From the NCBI GenBank assembly GCA_900317555.1, contig ONHF01000003.1, positions 62,001 through 126,000 on the forward strand: a DNA stretch of 64,000 nt, given 5' to 3'. This stretch comes from an uncultured Lachnospiraceae bacterium. GTDB lineage: Bacteria; Bacillota; Clostridia; Lachnospirales; Lachnospiraceae. This document shows, piece by piece, positions 15,412-23,786 of the stretch (positions are counted from its first letter, which is position 1; each line of letters starts with the position of its first letter). Under the pieces are notes generated by a model. The model ran no database searches. It was not told the origin of the DNA and was given only the letters and a program-made list of their open reading frames with translations. Position numbers and translations under genes: made by a program.

Positions 15412-15788
15412 TGGGAAGCAGAGGAGCATTTTTGGAAAGCGGCGGTTTCAGTGCGCCAGCAAAATGGCAAACTGTTAATTATGTAGAAGGTATCAAAGTT
15501 CTTCGACCGAAAGATCCGAAAGCAAGTCTCAGCTTGCCAGAGAGATCTAATACACCGGGTACATCGTATTTACTATATCGAGAAAACGGAACCTTTGATC
15601 AGTTACGGGTTTTTGAAAACCGTAAGCCGCAATTCGATATTGACTATGGTAAACATCAAGGAAAAATCTACTTGCATGTCCATTTCTATATCGATGGAAA
15701 ACGTGCTGAGGGTAAAGATGTTATTCCACTGAAAAGTGGGGATCCGTTATATGAAAGGTATAAACCTCTGTTTAAAGGAGTGAAATAA
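15411..15788 (+). CDS. Unknown protein of mobile-element type
   Basis: The 125-residue protein has no family I can assign with confidence. The N-terminus MGSRGAFLESGGF resembles glycine-rich starts found on small proteins or C-terminal domains carried by phages and conjugative elements. The middle is rich in Lys, Asp and Tyr, with alternating patterns suggesting a beta-rich fold (GKIYLHVHFYIDGKRAEG). No signal peptide or membrane span. The ATG at 15411 overlaps the DUF4417 stop and has GGAGGGAG upstream; an in-frame ATG at 15390 is possible. Translational coupling suggests joint action with DUF4417. Confidence 0.72.
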   Translation: MGSRGAFLESGGFSAPAKWQTVNYVEGIKVLRPKDPKASLSLPERSNTPGTSYLLYRENGTFDQLRVFENRKPQFDIDYGKHQGKIYLHVHFYIDGKRAEGKDVIPLKSGDPLYERYKPLFKGVK

Positions 15789-15789
15789 G

Positions 15790-16065
15790 ATGCAAGGAAC
15801 AAAAATTAATGATTTGTATGAATACCTGTCAAACGGTCACGAAGTATCGTTTTCATATAGGGGAGATGATTATTCTATGGAGCCAGATGGAGATGCTTTT
15901 ACAATCTGGAAATACGGAAATAATTCTAAATGCATATGCAGATATGAGATTCCAGAATCGTGTGATACGAAATCAGCAATACATGATTTTTTGAATGCAA
16001 AATGCTTTAATGGACAATCATTCATGGAAATTGAGCAAGACGTTGTTGTTGACATAATTTATTGA
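15790..16065 (+). CDS. Unknown small acidic protein
   Basis: The 91-residue protein starts one base after the preceding stop, with AAAGGAG in the end of that gene. It has no recognisable motif; it is acidic and soluble, with a central WKYG segment and two cysteines close together (KCICRYE). It is the last gene of the island operon and is followed by a strong terminator. Composition is AT-rich like its neighbours. It could be an immunity-like or accessory protein to the two genes upstream; nothing in the sequence decides this. Confidence 0.65.
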   Translation: MQGTKINDLYEYLSNGHEVSFSYRGDDYSMEPDGDAFTIWKYGNNSKCICRYEIPESCDTKSAIHDFLNAKCFNGQSFMEIEQDVVVDIIY

Positions 16066-16081
16066 TGTGAATTAAGAAATT

Positions 16082-16123
16082 AGCGATCACATGAAGCCTT
16101 TTACTGCATGTGATCGCTCTTTT
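16082..16123 (+). terminator. Terminator at the right end of the island
   Basis: AGCGATCACATG (16082-16093) pairs perfectly with CATGTGATCGCT (16107-16118), followed by CTTTT. It lies between convergent genes (island operon and gatD) and may act in both directions. Confidence 0.75.
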
Positions 16124-16163
16124 ACGTCCATCCGCCGGTTTCATCTCCGGCAGAATCTTCCGC

Positions 16164-16904
16164 TTACGCCTGCATGATTTTCTTCAGCACAGAATCGTGC
16201 GCCAGCGTTTCAAATTTATCCGGCAGCGGGGCAAGCTCCGCGTTCCCCCTGCCGTATTTTCTCTCGAGCGCGTTCTTTAACAGGAAATCGCACAACTGCG
16301 GGTTCTTCGGCATAATCGGCCCGTGGGAATAAGAGCCGAACACATTTTTGTACCGCACGCCTTCGGTCCCGTCTTCTCCGTTGTTTCCGTTTCCTTTCAG
16401 AACCGTTCCGAGCGGCGTCACGCCAGCGCCAAGGTAGGTTTTGCCGGAATGGTTCTCAAACCCGACCACCGTGCTGCCGCCCGATTCTTCGGAGAGCCGG
16501 AACGCGTAGTTGTCGATCATTCTTGTTTTGCCGCCGACCGTATAAAAATCGACCGCTCCCAGGAACTCGCATTTCACGCCGTCATAGGTTTCATAATAAT
16601 GTCCCATCATCTGATAGCCGCCGCAGATGCACAGAAACGTTTTTCCGTCCTCAACCGCACTTCTGATCTCGTCCGCCTTGCCGGACTTCAAATCGCCCAG
16701 CAGAACTTCCTGTTCAAAATCCTGTCCGCCTCCGATGAAAAACAAATCGTACGCGGTCAGATCCCTGTGCTCCCCGATTTTCAGCTCGTCCACATGCGCT
16801 TTAATGCCGCGCCATTCCAGACGCTTTTTCATACAGCGGATATTGCCGCGGTCACCATACAGATTCAGTACCTCCGGATAGAGGTGGCAAATGTTCAGTT
16901 CCAT
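16164..16904 (-). CDS. gatD: Lipid II isoglutaminyl synthase, glutamine amidotransferase subunit
   Basis: The 246-residue class I glutamine amidotransferase domain has the nucleophile Cys in FLCICGGYQMMGHYY near residue 95 and a catalytic His in SYSHGPIMPKNPQL near 195. It fits GatD, which releases ammonia from glutamine for MurT to amidate D-Glu of lipid II to D-isoglutamine. The murT gene is directly upstream with a 31-bp gap, confirming the pair. The start is ATG 16904 with GGAGG seven bases upstream; the longer frame overlaps murT and has no better signal. Confidence 0.93.
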   Translation of the reverse strand: MELNICHLYPEVLNLYGDRGNIRCMKKRLEWRGIKAHVDELKIGEHRDLTAYDLFFIGGGQDFEQEVLLGDLKSGKADEIRSAVEDGKTFLCICGGYQMMGHYYETYDGVKCEFLGAVDFYTVGGKTRMIDNYAFRLSEESGGSTVVGFENHSGKTYLGAGVTPLGTVLKGNGNNGEDGTEGVRYKNVFGSYSHGPIMPKNPQLCDFLLKNALERKYGRGNAELAPLPDKFETLAHDSVLKKIMQA

Positions 16905-16935
16905 AATTGATCCTCCGGGGAAAGGCAGCTCTGTC

Positions 16936-18318
16936 TTACCCCTCCCAGAAATTCTTTCCGCCTGCCGCTTCCTGCAGCGCCGCACGAAGAGACAGCATTG
17001 ACGTATAGTTCGGCAGAACGAAGACCGGCAGCGCGCTCTCCCGCATTGCCTGCAGCAGAGCCTCCTTCGACGGGCAGAGCGTTATACGCTCTTCCTCCGC
17101 GTCCGCGTATTTGAGCCGCAGCTGCATATCCTGCGCGCGGTCGCCGGCGACATAAATCTTTTTGAGGTGCGGGTCTTTCATCAGCTGCTCATAGTCCGCA
17201 TCCCAGATCCACGAAATATCGTGGCCGTCCGCTGTTCTGTCGTTAAGGCAGAAAACCGCGTTAAAGTCTTCCTCCATCGACGTCAGATAAGCGAGCGCCT
17301 GATTGCAGCCTGCGGGGTTCTTGACAAGAATCATCTGGATATCGGTCCCGTCCAGCTTGAAATTCTCCATCCGGCCAAAGCTCGAGTGCACATCGCGAAG
17401 GGACGAAATAATGTCCTCCGCCGGCAGCCCCGCCGCTGTGAACGCGCAGATCGCCGCTGCCGCGTTGTACAGATTATAGACCGCCGGAAGGCCTACCGAA
17501 ACCTCCTGGCTGCTGCCGCCGATCTGCATCAGAACGTCCGAACCCGAGGCGGACATTTTTCTGATCTTTGTGACCGCTGTCGCCGGCTCCTGCCGTTTGT
17601 ACCCGCACTTGGGGCAGTAGAAGCCGCCAAGGTGCGCATAAGTATGGTACAGATATTTGTACTGCGTTCCGCAGCGGATGCAATACTTCGCGTCAGACAC
17701 TGCGGGATCTTTCTGATCTCCCACCGGCGTATTCAGGCCGTAGTACAAAACTTTGTTCGGTACGTCAAACGAAAGCGAGGAGACCAGCGAGTCGTCCGCG
17801 TTCAGGCAGAGCACGGTCTCCGGCACCTTCCGGATGCCGACGCGGATCGTATCCGCGGTATGCATGACTTCCCCGTAGCGGTCCAGCTGGTCGCGGAACA
17901 GGTTTGTAACGGCGATGACTTTCGGATGGATCAGCGGAACAACCTGTTTGAGCGCACCTTCATCACATTCGATGACCGCGTAATGCGTCTTCGGCCTTCC
18001 GCGCCATGTCGCGTTGCAGGTCAGCTCCGCGGTAACGCCGGATAAAAGGTTTGCGCCGGATTTGTTTGAAAGACATTCGCGTCCCGAAGACGTAAAGGCG
18101 TGTTCGAGCATGCGGCAGGTCGTTGTTTTGCCGTTGGTGCCCGTGACGACGATGATTTCCATCCCCTCGCTCACAGTTTCCAGAATATTCGGGGCAAAAA
18201 CGCGCGCGACCTTGCCGGGCAGCGCCGTCCCTCCGCGCTTTGTAAGCCGCAGAAGATTTCTTGTCAGTTTGCAGGCAGCGACCGAAAGAACTGTCTGCAC
18301 AGGATTGGATTTACGCAT
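16936..18318 (-). CDS. murT: Lipid II isoglutaminyl synthase, Mur-ligase-like subunit
   Basis: The 460-residue Mur-ligase-like protein has the ATP loop VVTGTNGKTTTCRML near residue 55, the middle-domain pattern TNLFRDQLDRYGE near 140, and a four-cysteine zinc ribbon (CIRCG and CPKCG, near 200-225) that marks MurT rather than the classic MurC-F enzymes. The C-terminal DUF1727 region includes NPAGCNQAL. With GatD it amidates lipid II at the membrane. Start ATG 18318 with GGAG upstream. It is cotranscribed with DUF1624 and two MATE genes, an unusual context for an envelope enzyme. Confidence 0.95.
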   Translation of the reverse strand: MRKSNPVQTVLSVAACKLTRNLLRLTKRGGTALPGKVARVFAPNILETVSEGMEIIVVTGTNGKTTTCRMLEHAFTSSGRECLSNKSGANLLSGVTAELTCNATWRGRPKTHYAVIECDEGALKQVVPLIHPKVIAVTNLFRDQLDRYGEVMHTADTIRVGIRKVPETVLCLNADDSLVSSLSFDVPNKVLYYGLNTPVGDQKDPAVSDAKYCIRCGTQYKYLYHTYAHLGGFYCPKCGYKRQEPATAVTKIRKMSASGSDVLMQIGGSSQEVSVGLPAVYNLYNAAAAICAFTAAGLPAEDIISSLRDVHSSFGRMENFKLDGTDIQMILVKNPAGCNQALAYLTSMEEDFNAVFCLNDRTADGHDISWIWDADYEQLMKDPHLKKIYVAGDRAQDMQLRLKYADAEEERITLCPSKEALLQAMRESALPVFVLPNYTSMLSLRAALQEAAGGKNFWEG

Positions 18319-18348
18319 AGCTTCTCCATCAGGGCGCATGAGCGTCCG

Positions 18349-19113
18349 TTATTTCAGATACCGCATCCAGAGCACGATGACCATGTACAGCACCGGCTGG
18401 TGCAGCAGATAAATCAAAAGAGAATGCCGTCCCAGGAACGAGAGCGGCGGAATGTTGAGCCGGAACAGGCCGAGCCGCACCGAGCCGTCCCGCTGCAGCG
18501 CGAGCGAAAGATAGAAGCCGCACAGGAAAAGGAACACCCAGGGCAGCAGCGAAAAATAGTCCGTGGACATAAATCCCGGGTCCATGAATCCGAGGTACGT
18601 TAAAATGTACCCGTGGTAGAGAGCGGCCGGAAGCGGGTATGTTTTGCCGGGATAAAGCTGCAGCCACCCGGAATTCACGTCACGCAGCAGATAAAACAGA
18701 TAGCCGCACAAAATCATGCCCGGTATCGGATGCATACGGATCAAAGCCTTGTACAGAATTCCGCACAGCAGCATCGCGCTGCCAAGAAGCGTCAGTACGC
18801 CGAAGATCACGCGGTCTTCGGGCAGAAAGACAAGTGTCACCGCGGTCACGAGTACGCCGCAAAGGGACACAAGCAGGCCCCTTTTAATGCGGTGCACCGA
18901 CAGCGCCGCGCAGAAGCCCGACAGCAGGATAAAGGTCCAGCAGATGCTCTGCTGCCACAGAAATGCTTTCTCCGTATGGTAAAACGGCCAGTCCACGCCG
19001 GCGATATAGACGAGGTCCCAGGCGGCATGATACGCGATCATGCTGATCAGCGTTATCCCGCGGATCACGTCGAGAAGGTGCAGTCGTTTGGTATTGTATC
19101 TTTTTCGATTCAT
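18349..19113 (-). CDS. DUF1624 / HGSNAT-like membrane acyltransferase
   Basis: The 254-residue protein has seven to eight predicted spans. The N-terminal LHLLDVIRGITLISMIAYHAAWDL and the C-terminal SFLGRHSLLIYLLHQPVLY are the hallmark ends of DUF1624 proteins, related to heparan-alpha-glucosaminide N-acetyltransferase. They are thought to acetylate sugars across the membrane, with catalytic His at the end of the first span. It overlaps the MATE gene by four bases and precedes murT by 30 bp. A role in modifying wall or surface sugars is an inference. Confidence 0.85.
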   Translation of the reverse strand: MNRKRYNTKRLHLLDVIRGITLISMIAYHAAWDLVYIAGVDWPFYHTEKAFLWQQSICWTFILLSGFCAALSVHRIKRGLLVSLCGVLVTAVTLVFLPEDRVIFGVLTLLGSAMLLCGILYKALIRMHPIPGMILCGYLFYLLRDVNSGWLQLYPGKTYPLPAALYHGYILTYLGFMDPGFMSTDYFSLLPWVFLFLCGFYLSLALQRDGSVRLGLFRLNIPPLSFLGRHSLLIYLLHQPVLYMVIVLWMRYLK

Positions 19114-20477
19114 AGATGGTTCTGATTGTATTCTTCCGAAAGGATCTTTTCAACCTTGCGGATGACAAAGCGGTAGGCGATGGCCGTAAACGCGCCCGCG
19201 CCGATCCACGCGAACGGATCGCAGAACGCGGCCAAAGGATAGCTCATCAGCTTCATGGAAGCGGCCGCCATCAGAAGGCGGCAGATAAGCTCCACGACAC
19301 CTCCCATCATCGGAAGGAAACCGAAGCCGCAGCCCTGCATTGTATTGCGGAAGATGAAGATCATCGCGAGCGGAATGTAGAACGTAACGCACAGCACGAT
19401 ATAGGTGTGCGCGTACGGCAGCATCGCGCTGATGTCGGTTCCCGCCTTGAAGAACAGGCCGAGTGCCGGCTTATATACAAGAAGCACCAGAGCGCCGGCA
19501 ATCACCGAATACAGCGTCATGATGATGACCGAGGCCTTCACACCGCCCCGGATTCTGTCCGTGTTTCCCGCACCGTAGTTCTGTCCCGTATAAGCGGCCA
19601 TGGTCTGTCCCATGGACATGTCGCCCTGGGAAAACAGGTTATGCACCTTGCCGGCAGCCGTCGTCGCGGCGACCGCGGTCGCACCGAAAAGGTTCACGGC
19701 GGACTGCATGATCATCGTGCCGGAAGCCGTGATCGCGAACTGCAGCGCCATCGGAACTCCTACGCGCAGCTGATGCCCCGTCGCGTAAGGATAAAAGCGC
19801 CACATGTGCCTTTCCGGTACGAGAACCGGAATCCTGCGCACGATATAGACAAGGCACAGCGCTGCCGAAATCGCCTGCGAAAGATTGGTCGCGTGCGCGG
19901 CGCCTGCTACGCCCATGTGAAAGACAATAATGAACACCAGATCCAGCACCACGTTCAGACACGCGGAAAGTACCAGAAAGATGAGCGGTATCCGGCTGTT
20001 GCCAATGGCCCGCAAAAACGCCGAGAACAGGTTGTAGGAAACGCTGCACGCGGTTCCAAGACAGATGATCGAGATATATGTGTAGGCGTCCGCGAAGATC
20101 TCGGAAGGCGTATTCATCAGCGTTAACACGCCGCGCATGGAAAGCGTGCTGACAAGCGTGATCACAAGAATCACAATCGCCGACAGCAGAATGCCGTTCG
20201 CGACACTCTCTTTAACGCCCTTTTCATCTCCGGCCCCGTATTTCTGGCTGGTCAGGATCGTAAAGCCGCCGGTCAGGCCCTGGGAAAAGCCGATGACAAG
20301 GAACATGATCGTTCCGGTGGAGCCGACCGCCGCAAGCGCGTTCTGCCCCACAAAGCGGCCGACGATGATCGTATCCGCCATGTTGTAAAGCTGCTGAAAA
20401 ACATTGCCGATAAAAAGCGGCAGCATGAACCGGAGCAGCGCCGGCGCTATTTTACCTGTTGTAAGCGAATTGTTCAT
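19110..20477 (-). CDS. MATE family efflux transporter (second of tandem pair)
   Basis: The 455-residue protein has 12 predicted spans and the MATE pattern near the N-terminus: LPLFIGNVFQQLYNMADTIIVGRFVG, continuing ALAAVGST. It belongs to the NorM/DinF-like multidrug and toxic compound extrusion group, which uses Na+ or H+ gradients. ATG at 20477 chosen because AGGGGG precedes it by five bases; the 11-codon extension lacks a site. It follows another MATE gene by 33 bp, but the two differ well beyond recent duplication. The substrate is not predictable. Confidence 0.93.
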   Translation of the reverse strand: MNNSLTTGKIAPALLRFMLPLFIGNVFQQLYNMADTIIVGRFVGQNALAAVGSTGTIMFLVIGFSQGLTGGFTILTSQKYGAGDEKGVKESVANGILLSAIVILVITLVSTLSMRGVLTLMNTPSEIFADAYTYISIICLGTACSVSYNLFSAFLRAIGNSRIPLIFLVLSACLNVVLDLVFIIVFHMGVAGAAHATNLSQAISAALCLVYIVRRIPVLVPERHMWRFYPYATGHQLRVGVPMALQFAITASGTMIMQSAVNLFGATAVAATTAAGKVHNLFSQGDMSMGQTMAAYTGQNYGAGNTDRIRGGVKASVIIMTLYSVIAGALVLLVYKPALGLFFKAGTDISAMLPYAHTYIVLCVTFYIPLAMIFIFRNTMQGCGFGFLPMMGGVVELICRLLMAAASMKLMSYPLAAFCDPFAWIGAGAFTAIAYRFVIRKVEKILSEEYNQNHL

Positions 20478-20510
20478 AATGACCCCCTGCGGCAGCCGCC
20501 GGTTTATCAA

Positions 20511-21908
20511 TTACGTCACCTCATGGTTCAGCCATCTGCCGGAAAGAAAACGTTTTGTATAAATGACTCCGCGGATTGCCCAGTCCGCCGACATGCCGAT
20601 CCAGACCGCGATCGGGCCGACCCCGAACATTCGGATCAGGATGATCGTCAGCGTCACGCGGAACGTCCACATCGTGATCATGGACGAAATCATGCAGAAT
20701 TTCACATCGCCCGCCGCGCGCAGGCCGTAAGCGATCACGAACGAAAGCGACCAGAAAAACGGCTTGCAGATCATGATGTAAATGACCATGTCAAAACAGA
20801 GCTTTGCGGCAGCCGGCTCCAGCCCCGCGAGCCAGTTGATGCCGGGCGTGAGCGCCAGCAGAAGCAGCGAACACAACGTTACGCAGACCTCCGAGATCTC
20901 GGTCAGTTTGACAATGTAATATTTCGCCTCCTCCGTGCGGCCTGCCCCGAGACATTGCCCGACGATCGTCATCATGCCGATGCCGATGCCGATTCCCACA
21001 ACGCCGCTTAAACTCTCCAGAAGACTGGCCATCGCGTTCGCCGCGATCGCGGTCGTGCCAAGCGTGGATACGCTCGATTGAATCACGAGTTTTCCGAACT
21101 GGAACATGCTGTTCTCAAGGCCGGACGGAATGCCGATCGCGAGCACTCTCTTAATCAGATACGGATCCGGGCGGATCAGATAATGCCGGATCACGATCTC
21201 CTGACTGCCTCTTCGAAGCGCGGCCATGATCCAGATCATGCCGATAATGCGCGAAAGCAGCGTCGAGAGCGCGGCACCCGCGACTCCCCAGCCGAAGCCG
21301 AAGATAAAGACCGCGTTTCCCACGATATTCATCACATTTGTGCTCACCGAAATCAGCATCGGAAAACGGCTGTTACCGCAGGCTCTGTAAAACGCGCCGC
21401 CTGCCTGAAACAGCGCAAAGAACGGAAAAGAAACCGTAGTGAAGGAGAAGTACGTAACGGCATCTCTCATGACTTCTTCGTCCACACTGCCGAAGATCAG
21501 GCGCAGGAGCGGCTCATTGAAGGCAAAACAAAACGCCCCCGCAGCACACGAGAGCACCGCGATTGTAAGGAGGATCTGCTGTGCGGCGCGGTTTGTTTTG
21601 CCGATATCGCCCTGCCCGATGAAATGCGAGCAGATAATCGTGCCGCCGGCGGCGAGAGCCGCGAAGAGCTGGATGAACAGCACGTTGATTGAGTCAGTCA
21701 AAGACACGGCCGAGATAGCGGCACTCCCCGCTCTTGCGACCATCATCGAATCCGCGGTGCCCATGAAGGCAGAGAGAAGCTGCTCGATCACAACGGGCAT
21801 AAGAAGCGCAAAAAGCGCGTGCCGGTCGAATAAAAGATTATCGAAATCGACCTTGTCCGCGTCAAAAAATCGTCTGTTTAATTGCCGAATATATTGTTTA
21901 TTTTTCAT
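20511..21908 (-). CDS. MATE family efflux transporter (first of tandem pair)
   Basis: The 465-residue protein has 12 predicted spans and the family motif LLMPVVIEQLLSAFMGTADSMMVAR followed by SAAISAVSLTDSIN. It has an extra basic N-terminal segment (KNKQYIRQLNRRFFDADK) before the first span. The start is uncertain: ATG 21908 has only a weak GTGGGTG upstream, and a TATTAT about 20 bases before it could be the -10 box, giving a very short leader. First gene of the leftward run MATE-MATE-DUF1624-murT-gatD and divergent from tcdA. Confidence 0.9.
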   Translation of the reverse strand: MKNKQYIRQLNRRFFDADKVDFDNLLFDRHALFALLMPVVIEQLLSAFMGTADSMMVARAGSAAISAVSLTDSINVLFIQLFAALAAGGTIICSHFIGQGDIGKTNRAAQQILLTIAVLSCAAGAFCFAFNEPLLRLIFGSVDEEVMRDAVTYFSFTTVSFPFFALFQAGGAFYRACGNSRFPMLISVSTNVMNIVGNAVFIFGFGWGVAGAALSTLLSRIIGMIWIMAALRRGSQEIVIRHYLIRPDPYLIKRVLAIGIPSGLENSMFQFGKLVIQSSVSTLGTTAIAANAMASLLESLSGVVGIGIGIGMMTIVGQCLGAGRTEEAKYYIVKLTEISEVCVTLCSLLLLALTPGINWLAGLEPAAAKLCFDMVIYIMICKPFFWSLSFVIAYGLRAAGDVKFCMISSMITMWTFRVTLTIILIRMFGVGPIAVWIGMSADWAIRGVIYTKRFLSGRWLNHEVT

Positions 21909-21965
21909 CACCCACGTATAATACGCTATTGCGGCAAACATTCCAAGTATAAATTAAGGAGACTT

Positions 21966-22763
21966 ATGCTCAATCAATATTCCAGAACAGAACTGGTTTT
22001 AGGCCCCGAAGCCATGAAAATCATCTCCGGCAGCCGGGTGGCCATTTTCGGGATCGGCGGCGTCGGCGGCAGCGTTGTGGAAGCGCTCGCACGCTGCGGG
22101 ATCGGCACGCTCGATCTGATCGACGACGACAGAATCTGCCTGACAAATCTCAACCGTCAGGTGCTCGCAACGCGGAGCTCGGTCGGCAAATACAAGGTCG
22201 ATGTCGCGAAAGAACGCGTCCACGACCTCGATCCGCAGATTCAGGTGAATACGTACAAGATGTTTTACCTGCCGGAAAACGCGGACCAGCTGGACTTCAC
22301 GCAATTCGACTACGTGGTGGACGCGCTGGACACGGTCACGGCCAAGATCGACATCATCCTGCGCGCGCAGAAATGCGGCGTTCCGGTTCTTTCGGTCATG
22401 GGCTGCGGCAACCGCGTCGACCCGACAAAACTGACCGTTACAGACATCTACAAGACCACGATGGACCCGCTTGCCCGCGTGATGCGCTACGAACTTCGAA
22501 AGCGCCATGTGAAGAAGCTCAAGGTCGTCTATTCGACCGAACCCGCGATCCGTCCGGTCAATGACAAGGACAATTCATGCCTGTATCACTGCATCTGCCC
22601 GCCGGGTACCAAGAGAAAATGCACCGAGCGCCGCGATATTCCGGGCTCGACTTCCTTTGTCCCGCCTGCCGCCGGCGCGATTGCGGCGTCGGAAGTGATC
22701 CGGGGGCTGACCTGTTTTGACCCGTCCTCACGCGTTAAAGGCGGAAAGGGAACAAAGTCATGA
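21966..22763 (+). CDS. tcdA: tRNA threonylcarbamoyladenosine dehydratase (TcdA/YgdL)
   Basis: The 265-residue E1-like ThiF/MoeB/HesA family protein has the nucleotide loop VAIFGIGGVGGSVVEALARC near residue 25, DDDRICLTNLNRQV near 55, and the TcdA-type C-terminal region with PPGTKRKC and VPPAAGAIAASEVIRGL. TcdA uses ATP to cyclise t6A37 in ANN-decoding tRNAs. ATG 21966 has AAGGAG five bases upstream; an in-frame extension would overlap the divergent promoter region. It overlaps the downstream kinase gene by four bases. The absence of a MoaD/ThiS partner nearby favours TcdA over ThiF. Confidence 0.9.
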   Translation: MLNQYSRTELVLGPEAMKIISGSRVAIFGIGGVGGSVVEALARCGIGTLDLIDDDRICLTNLNRQVLATRSSVGKYKVDVAKERVHDLDPQIQVNTYKMFYLPENADQLDFTQFDYVVDALDTVTAKIDIILRAQKCGVPVLSVMGCGNRVDPTKLTVTDIYKTTMDPLARVMRYELRKRHVKKLKVVYSTEPAIRPVNDKDNSCLYHCICPPGTKRKCTERRDIPGSTSFVPPAAGAIAASEVIRGLTCFDPSSRVKGGKGTKS

Positions 22764-23695
22764 TCGTAACACTGACGATGAATCCGGCGGTTGACAAAAC
22801 CGTTTATATCGACTGGCTGCGCACGGGGCAGCTCAACCGGATCAGCCGGAAGGCCCTTGACGCCGGCGGTAAAGGCATCAACGCGGCGCGTATGCTGAGA
22901 GTTCTCGGCTGCGAGTGCATCGCTGCCGGTATCGCGGGCGGCTCCGCCGGGCGTTTTATCGAAGATACGCTGGAGAACGAAGGCATCCGCACGGACTTTC
23001 TTCATATTGAAGAGGAAACGAGAACAAACGAAAAGATCATCGAGGAAAACGGAACGATGACCGAGCTCAATGAGCCGGGGCCGCTCCTCACGCCGGAAAT
23101 TCTCGGCCGCTGTCAGGAAAAGCTGTCTGCCTATGCGGGCCCGGATACGGTTTTTGTGATCTCGGGCAGCATCCCGCAGGGCGTCTCCCCGGACTATTAT
23201 GCCCATCTGATCCGGCTTCTGAAAAGGAAAGGCAGCCGGGTCATTCTCGATGCCGACGGAGAACTGCTGCGGCTTGGCATCGAAGCGCAGCCGGACGCTG
23301 TAAAGCCCAATCTGCAGGAGCTGTCCTCGTATTTCGGGCTGGGCGCAGGGCACGCGCTTTCCGAAGAGGAGCTGATGCTCTGCGCACTGCAGCTCTCGGG
23401 CAAAGGCATTCCTCTTGCCGCCATCTCCCTCGGGGCGCAGGGCGCGCTGTTTGTCAAAGGCCGGCAGCTGATCCGCTGTCCCGGTCTTACAGTCAAGGCG
23501 CTCTCTCCGGTCGGCGCAGGCGACGCGATGGCGGCGTCTCTTGCGTACTGTCTGGAGCGCGGCGTTTCCTTTGAGGATACCGCAAGGCTCTGCATCGCGG
23601 CTTCCGCGGCAAGCGCGACAACGCCGGGCACGAGGCCTCCGGAAAAGGCGCTGATCGATCAGCTTCTTCCGAAGGTCGAGCTGATCCGCGCATAA
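22760..23695 (+). CDS. PfkB family sugar-phosphate kinase, probably 1-phosphofructokinase
   Basis: The 311-residue ribokinase-fold kinase begins MIVTLTMNPAVDKTVYI, with GGKGINAARML near residue 36, typical of the 1-phosphofructokinase / tagatose-6-phosphate kinase branch. The catalytic-base and ATP motif is GAGDAMAAS near 253. It would convert fructose-1-phosphate to fructose-1,6-bisphosphate, or tagatose-6-phosphate to the bisphosphate. No fru PTS gene or DeoR regulator adjoins it, which is unusual for fruK, so the substrate is not fixed. Coupled to tcdA by an ATGA overlap. Confidence 0.85.
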   Translation: MIVTLTMNPAVDKTVYIDWLRTGQLNRISRKALDAGGKGINAARMLRVLGCECIAAGIAGGSAGRFIEDTLENEGIRTDFLHIEEETRTNEKIIEENGTMTELNEPGPLLTPEILGRCQEKLSAYAGPDTVFVISGSIPQGVSPDYYAHLIRLLKRKGSRVILDADGELLRLGIEAQPDAVKPNLQELSSYFGLGAGHALSEEELMLCALQLSGKGIPLAAISLGAQGALFVKGRQLIRCPGLTVKALSPVGAGDAMAASLAYCLERGVSFEDTARLCIAASAASATTPGTRPPEKALIDQLLPKVELIRA

Positions 23696-23730
23696 AATCT
23701 TTCTGAAATGTACCTTTTTTTCCGCTATTC

Positions 23731-23740
23731 GTGCTATAGT
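23731..23740 (+). promoter_or_regulatory. Extended -10 promoter of the L,D-transpeptidase gene
   Basis: GTGC followed by TATAGT is an extended -10 element about 47 bases before the ATG at 23787. No good -35 box is seen. It indicates the transpeptidase is transcribed separately from the tcdA-kinase pair. Confidence 0.4.
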
Positions 23741-23786
23741 AATGCTCTTATAAAGATCTTACAGCATTTTTATGGAAGCATATACG

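Larger units (their letters stand above)
13418..16123. mobile_element. Putative AT-rich genomic island (xre-immA-DUF4417 and two unknown genes)
   Basis: Base composition drops clearly relative to both flanks from just after tetR to the terminator before gatD. The content (XRE regulator with ImmA protease, DUF4417, two genes of phage or plasmid type, a recombinase remnant at one edge) is that of the control region and cargo of an integrative element. No integrase, relaxase or attachment repeats were found, so it is probably a residual fragment. Borders are approximate. Confidence 0.5.
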
